Of a stretch of 14,299 nucleotides of DNA, positions 1-5,876 are shown in pieces. The notes beneath the pieces are model-generated. The model was not told where the DNA came from, did no database searches, and saw only the letters and a program-made list of their open reading frames with translations. Position 1 is the first letter of the stretch. Every line of letters starts with the position of its first letter. The position numbers were made by a program, and so were the translations under genes. The stretch is from an uncultured Rhizobiaceae group bacterium. GTDB taxonomy: Bacteria; Pseudomonadota; Alphaproteobacteria; Rhizobiales; Rhizobiaceae. Where the stretch lies: NCBI GenBank assembly GCA_937944075.1, contig CALDZZ010000019.1, forward strand, positions 1-14,299, written 5' to 3'.

Positions 1-1
1 T

Positions 2-202
2 ACCATTCTTCAGCAAGTATTGGGCAAGGGGTTGGCCGGAACCTTGTCACGCAAAGTGGGTGAGGGCACGGTAAATGGCATCATGGCGACCAGAATAGGC
101 ATTGCCGCCATTGACCTTTGTCGTCCATTGCCGTTCAAGGCGAATGAGCAGCCTACTCTGAAAGGGTTTCTAAGTGGATTGGTAGGCGGCAAATTGGGGT
201 AA
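2..202 (+). CDS. YcjF/DUF697-type membrane protein, C-terminal fragment
   Basis: Only the last 66 codons are present; the reading frame is open to the left edge, so the true start lies outside the window. The visible tail contains GTLSRKVGEGTVNG followed by IGIAAIDLCRPLPF. This pattern (glycine-rich turn, then an 'A-I-D-L-C-R-P-L-P-F' block near the C terminus) is typical of the TIGR01620/DUF697 YcjF-like inner-membrane proteins of proteobacteria. These often lie beside a YcjX-type GTPase gene, but that neighbour cannot be checked here. The molecular function of the family is not firmly established. The gene ends in TAA and converges on rcdA with only 15 bases between the stops; no clear terminator hairpin separates them. 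Family assignment is from recall of the conserved tail and is fairly confident. Confidence 0.75.
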   Translation, partial: TILQQVLGKGLAGTLSRKVGEGTVNGIMATRIGIAAIDLCRPLPFKANEQPTLKGFLSGLVGGKLG

Positions 203-217
203 AGTCTTTTGCTTTGC

Positions 218-727
218 TTATTGCTTAATGGCACCAAATGCGGTGGATAGCAGATCAATTTGCTGATTGACCGGGTTTGAAACCACCATTTCAGACTTGT
301 CCAGATTGGATCCGTACAATTCTGCGTCCAGTTTCATTACGCGGTTTTGCAGGCTAAGGGAACGCGTAACCAATTCGATAAAATCGACTGGAAGGTCTTT
401 CCATGAAGGATTGTCAGAGCTGTCGTGAGTATCGTTCAGCTTGATTTTCTTCTTCTCTTCGAGGATTTGTTCGCGGTTCATTTCACCTTCATTCACGGCT
501 CTTTGCAATAAAAGCCATGAGGCAAGTTGCATCAACCGTGTGGTGAGGCGCATGGATTCAGAGCCATATAACATGGCAGATGCACGTGGCAGGCCTTTTG
601 CATTTTCCCGGCCCTTACCATCAAGATAGGCCGCACTTTCTTCTACAAGTGACATGCCGTCTTGAAACAAAAACTTGAATTTTTCCGAGTGGGCAAATTT
701 TTCGGCCAGATTTACAGTATTCGACAC
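218..727 (-). CDS. rcdA: RcdA, CtrA-degradation adaptor (DUF1465)
   Basis: The 169-residue protein matches the DUF1465 family, whose characterised member is Caulobacter RcdA. RcdA is a ClpXP-associated adaptor that works with CpdR and PopA to help degrade CtrA and other substrates at the cell pole. Visible hallmarks are an 'AAYLDGKGR' block at about 32-40, a helix-rich 'ESMRLTTRLMQLASWLL' stretch at 57-73, and a 'SLSLQNRVMKLD' helix at 123-134, consistent with the three-helix-bundle fold of the family. The length is close to the usual 160-180. The start codon is GTG at 727, chosen because AGGGA at 740-736 on the minus strand is a plausible ribosome-binding site and the family N terminus begins just after it. 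A CtrA-type box lies at 748-762, immediately upstream. In Caulobacter rcdA is reported to be CtrA-activated, which fits, although the spacing here is very tight. The tail after residue 155 is less conserved. Confidence 0.87.
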   Translation of the reverse strand: MSNTVNLAEKFAHSEKFKFLFQDGMSLVEESAAYLDGKGRENAKGLPRASAMLYGSESMRLTTRLMQLASWLLLQRAVNEGEMNREQILEEKKKIKLNDTHDSSDNPSWKDLPVDFIELVTRSLSLQNRVMKLDAELYGSNLDKSEMVVSNPVNQQIDLLSTAFGAIKQ

Positions 728-747
728 GCAACTAATCCCTGCTGTAA

Positions 748-763
748 TTAACTAAAATTTAAC
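748..763. promoter_or_regulatory. CtrA-type box upstream of rcdA
   Basis: The sequence TTAACTAAAATTTAACC contains two TTAAC direct repeats and fits the CtrA consensus TTAA-N7-TTAAC exactly (half-sites 748-751 and 759-762). It lies 20 bases before the rcdA GTG. The better orientation of the direct repeat is plus, away from rcdA. If it acts on rcdA, the predicted transcription start falls almost at the GTG, so either the rcdA mRNA is leaderless or nearly so, or CtrA represses here. The motif match is direct; function is inferred. Confidence 0.55.
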
Positions 764-789
764 CTAATCCATAAAGGAATTCTCGTAAA

Positions 790-826
790 GCTTCCTGTCT
801 TAACTAGGTTAATATCAACAGGAAGC
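790..826. repeat. 9-bp inverted repeat enclosing TTAAC-N3-GTTAA
   Basis: GCTTCCTGT (790-798) and ACAGGAAGC (818-826) are perfect inverted arms around a 19-base spacer. The spacer itself holds TTAACTAGGTTAA (800-812), a smaller inverted repeat of TTAAC. No T-run of terminator quality follows on either strand. It lies between rcdA and the candidate small RNA, so an operator or a hairpin in the rcdA leader are the main options. Confidence 0.45.
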
Positions 827-865
827 AAAATTCATGCCATCGAATCTTGTAGTAGAATAAAAAAA

Positions 866-897
866 GGGCAAAAAAAAGAGCCGTTAAAAACGGCTCT
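866..897 (-). terminator. Rho-independent terminator
   Basis: A 9-bp perfect stem AGAGCCGTT/AACGGCTCT (877-885 and 889-897) with a 3-base loop is followed on the minus strand by seven T, then GCCC and another T-run. There is no T-run on the plus side, so it acts on minus-strand transcripts: the candidate small RNA, the DUF1192 mRNA, or both. Confidence 0.8.
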
Positions 898-972
898 GAA
901 AAGTTAACAGGGAGGTTTCAGATTATGGTCATATGGACCAGTCTGAAGATCAGAAGAAAGTTATCTGATAAA
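868..972 (-). ncRNA. Candidate minus-strand small RNA with CCUCC linker
   Basis: Read on the minus strand this stretch forms three successive hairpins. The first pairs 964-969 with 949-954. The second pairs 942-947 with 917-922 and 936-940 with 926-930 around a 5-base loop. A linker containing CCTCCC then follows, and the third hairpin (889-897 with 877-885) is followed by a run of T. A CtrA-type box (994-1008) lies upstream, with a weak -10-like GCATTA at about 984-979, which would place the 5' end near 970. The architecture, including the unpaired anti-Shine-Dalgarno CCUCC, resembles known alphaproteobacterial trans-acting sRNAs, but I do not recognise a named family. The alternative is that this is simply the 3' untranslated region of the DUF1192 mRNA, which ends 158 bases upstream of the terminator. 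The 5' end is a guess. Confidence 0.45.
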
Positions 973-993
973 ACTATTAATGCCCCATAAACC

Positions 994-1009
994 TTAATTT
1001 TAGGTTAAC
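994..1009. promoter_or_regulatory. CtrA-type box upstream of candidate small RNA
   Basis: TTAATTTTAGGTTAAC has half-sites TTAA at 994-997 and 1005-1008 separated by exactly seven bases. It lies in the non-coding DNA after the DUF1192 stop codon, about 20-30 bases upstream of the inferred 5' end of the small RNA. A GAATC site at 1016-1020 (CcrM-type GANTC) is adjacent. The trailing C that completes the consensus is on the plus strand, so the direction of action is uncertain. Confidence 0.5.
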
Positions 1010-1054
1010 GATATTGAATCAAGTTTCCCAATACATGTCGTCCCGGTTTCAGTA

Positions 1055-1243
1055 TCAGGATTTGAACAGGGAAGCAGCAGCATCCAGATGGTTGCTTTTT
1101 TCCACGATTGCACCTCTCAAGCGCTCCATTTCCTGCTCAAGTGCCTTGCAGGTCAATTCCAGTTCTTCGACAGAAAATTCCGAGAGGTCCTGTCCGATTT
1201 TATACCGTTGCAATGCCCTGGTTTGTCTTTCTTCTTCATCCAT
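1055..1243 (-). CDS. DUF1192 family small protein
   Basis: The 62-residue acidic, helical protein carries the DUF1192 signature 'IGQDLSEFSVEELE' at about 17-30. This is followed by a heptad-like region with 'LEQEMERL' and a short tail ending 'AAASLFKS'. DUF1192 proteins are short alphaproteobacterial proteins of unknown role; the second half looks like a coiled coil. The ATG at 1243 is preceded on the minus strand by AAGAGAG at suitable spacing. The family is often found beside rcdA (DUF1465), as here, which suggests a linked cell-cycle or envelope role, but that is inference from neighbourhood only. It is divergent from trcR with 205 bases between the start codons. No terminator follows within the first 150 bases; the nearest is at 866-897. 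Confidence 0.8.
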   Translation of the reverse strand: MDEEERQTRALQRYKIGQDLSEFSVEELELTCKALEQEMERLRGAIVEKSNHLDAAASLFKS

Positions 1244-1320
1244 TGATATGCTCTCTTAAAAATTTCCATGTATAATCCAAGGTAATTTACCTGCAAAGCC
1301 TGGGGCGTTTCCAAATTTGT

Positions 1321-1349
1321 TTGCAAGTTCATTATGGAAAGAGTATAAG
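1321..1349 (+). promoter_or_regulatory. Sigma70-like promoter for trcR
   Basis: TTGCAA (1321-1326) and TATAAG (1344-1349) are separated by exactly 17 bases. A start near 1356 would give a leader of about 93 bases that includes the hairpin at 1369-1430. Predicted from sequence only. Confidence 0.4.
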
Positions 1350-1368
1350 GTCGCAACTTTCATGACAA

Positions 1369-1430
1369 TACATTCACTTTTCCCGAAAGGGAGCCACCCA
1401 AAACCCGGGACGGCAAACGGGAAAAATGTA
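1369..1430 (+). promoter_or_regulatory. Structured trcR leader with alternative pairings
   Basis: TACAT (1369-1373) plus TTTTCCCG (1378-1385) pair with CGGGAAAA (1418-1425) plus ATGTA (1426-1430), giving 13 base pairs with one 4-base bulge. Two local hairpins compete for the same bases: TCCC-GAAA-GGGA (1381-1392, a GNRA-type loop) and CCCG (1404-1407) with CGGG (1418-1421). The Shine-Dalgarno TGAGGAG (1434-1440) follows four bases after the long stem. This looks like a two-state leader, but no known riboswitch class is recognised. Confidence 0.4.
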
Positions 1431-1448
1431 ATTTGAGGAGACTTTAAA

Positions 1449-2156
1449 ATGGCTACACCACTTATGCCCAAGGCAACTGCAGTCTGGCTTGTTGATAATA
1501 CATCGCTTACGTTTGATCAGATCGCCACTTTCTGTGCCTTGCACCCATTGGAAGTAAAGGCAATTGCTGATGGTGAAAGCGCTCAGGGCATCAAGGGCAT
1601 GGACCCGATTTCTGCCGGGCAGCTTAGCCGTGACGAACTCGAAAAAGCCCAGGAAGATCCCAACCACAAACTCAAGGTTGAAGTTTCCAAGGTGATTGTG
1701 CCGCCACTCAAGAAAAAAGGTCCTCGTTACACGCCGCTTTCAAAGCGTCAGGATCGTCCGAATGCAATTTTGTGGCTGGTACGCAATCACCCGGAATTGA
1801 AAGATGCGCAAATCATTCGTCTGGTAGGTACAACCAAGACAACAATTGGTGCCATCAAGGAACGCACGCATTGGAATTCTGCCAATCTTCAGCCGATGGA
1901 TCCGGTTACGCTTGGTCTTTGTACTCAAATTGCGCTGGATGCAGAGGTTACCAAGGCAGCCAAGTGGGCGCCCGTCAAACCAGAGTCTGTTGAAGGTGAG
2001 GCAGGTTCCGAAACACTACTGCCTGCTGAAGAAACCCAGACATTCACAATGGACACAACACCGCCTGTACCGGTTGAAGAAGAGACCATCAGCGCGGACG
2101 ATGTCTTTGCAAACTTTCAGAAAAAAGATGAGAGTGAAGAAAGCAAGGACCACTAA
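1449..2156 (+). CDS. trcR: TrcR-type cell cycle transcriptional regulator (DUF1013)
   Basis: The 235-residue protein belongs to DUF1013, annotated in alphaproteobacteria as the cell-cycle transcriptional regulator TrcR. The N-terminal module (about 7-45, 'ATAVWLVDNTSLTFDQIATFCALHPLEV') and the central module ('RPNAILWLVRNHPEL', 103-117, then 'DAQIIRLVGTTKTTIGAIKERTHWN', 119-143) each look like a helix-turn-helix. Together they suggest a two-headed DNA-binding protein. The 'QPMDPVTLGLC' block at 148-158 is also a family hallmark. The last 60 residues are acidic and low in complexity (many E, D, T, P) and are likely disordered. The ATG at 1449 has TGAGGAG eight bases upstream. A structured leader precedes it and a strong hairpin terminator follows, so it is probably a single-gene unit. 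The family name is confident; which genes it controls is not visible. Confidence 0.87.
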   Translation: MATPLMPKATAVWLVDNTSLTFDQIATFCALHPLEVKAIADGESAQGIKGMDPISAGQLSRDELEKAQEDPNHKLKVEVSKVIVPPLKKKGPRYTPLSKRQDRPNAILWLVRNHPELKDAQIIRLVGTTKTTIGAIKERTHWNSANLQPMDPVTLGLCTQIALDAEVTKAAKWAPVKPESVEGEAGSETLLPAEETQTFTMDTTPPVPVEEETISADDVFANFQKKDESEESKDH

Positions 2157-2189
2157 TTCCTGCAATCGCCTGATCACCAACCCGGAATT

Positions 2190-2219
2190 AAAAAGGGACA
2201 CAATGAGTGTCCCTTTTTT
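2190..2219. terminator. Bidirectional Rho-independent terminator
   Basis: GGGACAC (2195-2201) and GTGTCCC (2207-2213) form a 7-bp stem with a 5-base loop, flanked by five A on the left and six T on the right. The A/T flanks extend the stem and supply a T-run for both strands. It ends trcR (stop at 2156) and also suits the convergent prpE-SDR transcript (stop at 2253). Confidence 0.85.
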
Positions 2220-2252
2220 GGTTTCATGCCTAGATCGTTCCAGGAATATGCC

Positions 2253-3038
2253 CTAATCATCGAGTGGAACCGTATAATTCAGTCCCAGTCTTCCGCCATC
2301 GGCATAAATGGTTTGGCCGGTGACGTAGCTTGCATCGCTGGAAGCAAGGAAGACTGCTATGCTTGCAATTTCAGATGGTTCCCCGATGCGCCGCATGGGG
2401 GTTCGTGACAAAACCCTCTCCTGCGCTTCGGGATCATTTGCAACGCTCTCAAGCATTTTGGTCATGATGGAGCCGGGGCCGATGGCGTTTACGCGGATGC
2501 CGTGTTTGGCAAGGGACAGAGATGCAACCTTGGTGAGCTGATTGATCCCACCTTTTGAGACCGAGTAGGGAACCTGATTGGCGATTGCGAAGACTGCATT
2601 GACGGATGACATATTGATAATGCATCCGGGTTCACCACCGTCTTCCACGTGTTCGACCATGTGTTTTGCAGCAGCTTGAGAACACAGGAACGAGCCCTTG
2701 AGATTAACGGACATGACGTTGTCAAATTCTTCTTCCGTGATTTCCAGAAAATCACCGCCAGAGACAATGCCGGCGTTGTTCACCAAAACATCGATACGAC
2801 CGTATTCATCGATTGCACCAGCGATCAGGTTATGCACATCAAGACGTGCAGCAACATCGCAATGAACAAAGGAAACCGTGCCAATCTTGCGCAAGGCCTG
2901 TTCAGCCTTGTGGCCTGCCTTGGCATCAATATCAGCGATGATCACCTTTGCCTTTTCGCGAAGAAAGCGCTCGGCTATGGCATATCCTATGCCTTGTGAA
3001 CCGCCGGTTATGATTGCGATCTTGTTTTCAAGTGGCAT
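2253..3038 (-). CDS. SDR family NAD(P)-dependent oxidoreductase
   Basis: This 261-residue protein is a complete classical short-chain dehydrogenase/reductase. The Rossmann nucleotide motif TGGSQGIG is at 11-18. An acidic residue ending strand 2 (D36 in 'IIADID') predicts NAD(H) preference. NNAG is at 87-90, catalytic Ser145, and Tyr158 with Lys162 in YSVSK, with a PG motif at 188-189. Substrate cannot be assigned; the family covers 3-hydroxyacyl, sugar and alcohol dehydrogenases. It is the second gene after prpE on the same strand with only 19 bases between them, so the two are probably co-transcribed and the substrate may be a short-chain acyl or hydroxy compound (inference). The ATG at 3038 has a GAGG ribosome site upstream. 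Transcription would end at the bidirectional hairpin at 2190-2219. Confidence 0.88.
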   Translation of the reverse strand: MPLENKIAIITGGSQGIGYAIAERFLREKAKVIIADIDAKAGHKAEQALRKIGTVSFVHCDVAARLDVHNLIAGAIDEYGRIDVLVNNAGIVSGGDFLEITEEEFDNVMSVNLKGSFLCSQAAAKHMVEHVEDGGEPGCIINMSSVNAVFAIANQVPYSVSKGGINQLTKVASLSLAKHGIRVNAIGPGSIMTKMLESVANDPEAQERVLSRTPMRRIGEPSEIASIAVFLASSDASYVTGQTIYADGGRLGLNYTVPLDD

Positions 3039-3057
3039 TATAACAACCTCATTTAAA

Positions 3058-4956
3058 TCAGGATTGTTGTTCTAATACCTCTTTAATCTCGTCCAGTATA
3101 GCGGGATCATCAATTGTGGCAGGCATTTTCCATTCCATGCCGTCTGCAATTTTTTGCATGGTCGAGCGAAGGATCTTGCCGGAGCGTGTTTTTGGCAGTC
3201 GTTTCACAACAAGTGCCTTTTTGAAAGCAGCGACAGGGCCGATTTTTTCGCGGACCAGTTGAACGACTTCCTTTTTGATGTCCTCATGGTCGCGGTTCAC
3301 GCCAGCATTAAGAACGAGGAACCCGCATGGACTTTGTCCTTTCATTTCATCGGCAATGCCGACTACAGCGCATTCGGCAACATCCTTGTGTGCTGCAACC
3401 ACTTCTTCCATGCCACCGGTGGAAAGCCTGTGACCTGCAACATTGATGATATCATCGGTGCGCGCCATGATGAAAAGATATCCGTCTTCATCGATAAAGC
3501 CTGCGTCTGCCGTTTGATAGTAACCAGGAAATTCTGAAAGATAGGCGCTTTTGAAACGCTCTTCTGCATTCCACAAGGTTGGCAGACAGCCTGGTGGCAA
3601 GGGCATTTTGACAACAATGTTGCCAAGTTCTCCTGCAGCCAATGGATTGCCTTCGTCGTCGAGGACTTCCATGTGATAGCCTGGCATGGGTACCGTTGGA
3701 GAGCCATACTTGATTGGCAATTTACCCAGCCCCATCGGGTTGCCTGCAATCGTCCAGCCGGTCTCTGTTTGCCACCAATGGTCAATCACAGGAACGCCAA
3801 GCATGCGCTCTGCCCAGTGAATGGTGTCGGGGTCTGCGCGTTCACCTGCAAGGAACAGATTTCTAAAATGAGAAAGATCATATTTCTTGATGAATTCGCC
3901 TTCAGGGTCCTGACCCTTGATGGCACGAAATGCTGTTGGAGCTGTGAAAAGCGTTTCAACCTTGTGTTCTTCAATGACACGCCAGAAGGTACCCGCATCA
4001 GGTGTACCCACGGGCTTGCCTTCAAACAGAATGGTCGTCGCTCCGTGTAGCAGGGGCGCATATACAATATAGGAGTGGCCAACAACCCAACCCACGTCAG
4101 ATGCTGCCCAGTAAACCTCACCCGGGTCAACGTCGTAAATGGCTTTCATGCTCCATTTCAAGGCTACCATGTGGCCGCCATTGTCTCTGATGACGCCTTT
4201 GGGTTGGCCTGTCGTGCCAGAGGTATAGAGCACATAAAGCGGGTCTGTTGCTAAAACCGGCTCGCATGGCAGGCTGTCAGCAGCTTCGCGTGCCTTTGCC
4301 ATCTCGTCACTATAGTCAAAATCACGGCCAGCAAGAAGGTCGCAGGTTTCCTCTTCGCGTTGAAGTATAAGTGTGGCTTGCGGTTTGTTGTTGGAAATCT
4401 CAATCGCTTCATCGAGCAGGGGCTTGTAGGAAACAACACGATTTGGCTCAATGCCACAAGAAGCTGAAATAATGAATTTTGGTGAAGAGTCATCTATGCG
4501 GGTTGCAAGTTCGGCTGCTGCAAATCCGCCAAATACCACAGAATGAATTGCGCCTATGCGAGCGCATGCAAGCATTGCAATGGCTGCTTCAGGAACCATG
4601 GGCATATAGATAATGACACGGTCACCTTTTCCAACGCCCTTGGATTTCATGACGTTACCCAATGCTTGTGTTTCGATCAGCAGGTCGCGGTATGTGAGGG
4701 TTTTCTTGTTTCCGGTGATGGGGCTGTCATAAATGATGGCAGGTTGATCAGCGCGGCCATTCTCGACATGGCGGTCTACACAGTTGTAACAGGTGTTGCA
4801 GGTTGCGCCTGTGAACCATCTTCCATAGACACCCTCATTCGCATCAAAGGTTTTGCTTGCAGGTGTGAACCAGTCTATTTCCTTTGCAGCCTCTGCCCAG
4901 AACCCTTCAGGGTTGTCTTGCCAACCTTGATATACTTCCGCGTATTTCGATGCCAT
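3058..4956 (-). CDS. prpE: Propionyl-CoA synthetase
   Basis: The 632-residue enzyme is an acyl-CoA synthetase of the acetyl/propionyl-CoA synthetase group (ANL superfamily). It activates propionate with ATP and CoA via an acyl-adenylate. The AMP-binding P-loop YTSGTTGQPKG is at 244-254 and the A5 block WWQTETG at 394-400. The hinge/A8 region 'DDIINVAGHRL' is at 501-511, and the catalytic lysine of 'RSGK' is Lys594, the site controlled by acylation in characterised PrpE. The N-terminal 'NTCYNCVDRHV' and 'IIYDSPITG' (74-82) favour PrpE over Acs, as does the length (Salmonella PrpE is 628). The ATG at 4956 has GGAGGAG upstream. No prpB, prpC, prpD or prpR lies alongside in this window, so the 2-methylcitrate or methylmalonyl route must be encoded elsewhere. 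It leads the prpE-SDR pair. Acetate or acrylate may be secondary substrates. Confidence 0.9.
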   Translation of the reverse strand: MASKYAEVYQGWQDNPEGFWAEAAKEIDWFTPASKTFDANEGVYGRWFTGATCNTCYNCVDRHVENGRADQPAIIYDSPITGNKKTLTYRDLLIETQALGNVMKSKGVGKGDRVIIYMPMVPEAAIAMLACARIGAIHSVVFGGFAAAELATRIDDSSPKFIISASCGIEPNRVVSYKPLLDEAIEISNNKPQATLILQREEETCDLLAGRDFDYSDEMAKAREAADSLPCEPVLATDPLYVLYTSGTTGQPKGVIRDNGGHMVALKWSMKAIYDVDPGEVYWAASDVGWVVGHSYIVYAPLLHGATTILFEGKPVGTPDAGTFWRVIEEHKVETLFTAPTAFRAIKGQDPEGEFIKKYDLSHFRNLFLAGERADPDTIHWAERMLGVPVIDHWWQTETGWTIAGNPMGLGKLPIKYGSPTVPMPGYHMEVLDDEGNPLAAGELGNIVVKMPLPPGCLPTLWNAEERFKSAYLSEFPGYYQTADAGFIDEDGYLFIMARTDDIINVAGHRLSTGGMEEVVAAHKDVAECAVVGIADEMKGQSPCGFLVLNAGVNRDHEDIKKEVVQLVREKIGPVAAFKKALVVKRLPKTRSGKILRSTMQKIADGMEWKMPATIDDPAILDEIKEVLEQQS

Positions 4957-5048
4957 GTGAAAGTCTCCTCCAAACCGTTTTTCAACAGTACTTCAATATG
5001 GGGAGACTCTAAGCAAATAATAGGCTCTGAGTCTATTGCAACGATAGT

Positions 5049-5780
5049 TTACCGGTTCTGCAAATCTGCAATATAGCTGGATAATTCTTCCGCCCATTCT
5101 TCATAGCCCCTGGAAGAAGCATGGAAGCCGTCTTCAGCAAAATTTTGCGTGATGATGCGCCATTTCGTTTGTGGAAAGAGTGCGCCGCGTTCAAAGCAGA
5201 GTTCGTTGGCTTGCTGGCGCAATATGTCTGCGCGAATGCCCATTAATTTGTTAAGCGGTGAGGGAAGAAGTGGAATTTTTGAAACATCGATAATGCCTGA
5301 CCAGATTACCTTTGCTGTTGGAAATCTGGCATTCAGCGCGTAAAGCAATCCGCCAAATTCCTTTTTAAATCTGCGGCTGGTGTGAAAATTCTTGGCGTCG
5401 TTCGTTCCGATGTTGATGATGATATAATCATACTCTTCTTGAGTAAGGTTAGGAACAATCAAATCGCGCAAGTCACCAGCTGTTGCAGAGTTGTTGCCGC
5501 AGGTTCTGCATGTAACCGTATATCCTGTTTTTTGGCTGACCAGATAGGGCAGGCGTCCAGCGACACAGTCCTTGAAATCCTTTACCCCTACGCCTGCTGC
5601 GGAACTATCGCCAATCATAAGCAGACGAATTGGCTTTTTACCTGATTTCCCCTTCACTTCGGCGAAAGGAATTGGCTCGGGGGGTGCCATTCTCAGGGTG
5701 CGGTTTCGAATACGGATACCCTGAAAGGCATAAACCGGTAGCGCAAGCCAGGACAGAATTATTTCAAATGATGTCACCAT
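5049..5780 (-). CDS. SGNH/GDSL-type hydrolase, membrane-anchored or secreted
   Basis: The 243-residue protein has the four SGNH blocks: GDSS (57-60, nucleophile Ser59), the GNN block (95-97), GTND (125-128), and DGFH (217-220, Asp217 and His220). These are consistent with an esterase, lipase or carbohydrate O-deacetylase; the substrate cannot be deduced. A hydrophobic segment at about 5-22 is probably a signal anchor. The CRTC pair (91-94) directly before the block II glycine is unusual. The start is placed at the ATG at 5780; an in-frame TTG lies two codons upstream, and neither has a clear Shine-Dalgarno sequence. It is 92 bases downstream of nothing but the short gap to prpE: its stop faces the prpE start region, so it may be transcribed into prpE, but prpE has a good ribosome site of its own and room for a promoter. 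Confidence 0.82.
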   Translation of the reverse strand: MVTSFEIILSWLALPVYAFQGIRIRNRTLRMAPPEPIPFAEVKGKSGKKPIRLLMIGDSSAAGVGVKDFKDCVAGRLPYLVSQKTGYTVTCRTCGNNSATAGDLRDLIVPNLTQEEYDYIIINIGTNDAKNFHTSRRFKKEFGGLLYALNARFPTAKVIWSGIIDVSKIPLLPSPLNKLMGIRADILRQQANELCFERGALFPQTKWRIITQNFAEDGFHASSRGYEEWAEELSSYIADLQNR

Positions 5781-5876
5781 GGGCAAAGCAGTAATATAAC
5801 TTTTACGTAAAGGTCAATAAAAATTTCAAATTGAAATACCAATTATCAATCTGTAAAGCCCTACAGGATTTGGTGT

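Noticed and set aside
800..812. TTAACTAGGTTAA as a fourth CtrA box
   Set aside because: The half-sites are inverted (TTAAC/GTTAA) with five bases between the TTAA cores rather than seven in direct repeat, so it does not fit the CtrA consensus.
1374..1667. Minus-strand open frame of 97 codons over the trcR start
   Set aside because: It overlaps the conserved N terminus of trcR and its leader; no homology-like motifs.
4543..5076. A 177-codon plus-strand open frame opposite the start of prpE
   Set aside because: It lies antisense to the well-supported prpE N-terminal coding region, has no family features, and its composition is that of a reversed coding strand.
5778..5786. TTG at 5786 as the SGNH hydrolase start
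   Set aside because: An ATG two codons downstream is the simpler choice and neither has a distinctive ribosome site; the difference is two residues.
5851..5866. CTGTA/TACAG hairpin after the degenerate GGDEF gene as a terminator
   Set aside because: The stem is only five base pairs and no T-run follows on the minus strand.
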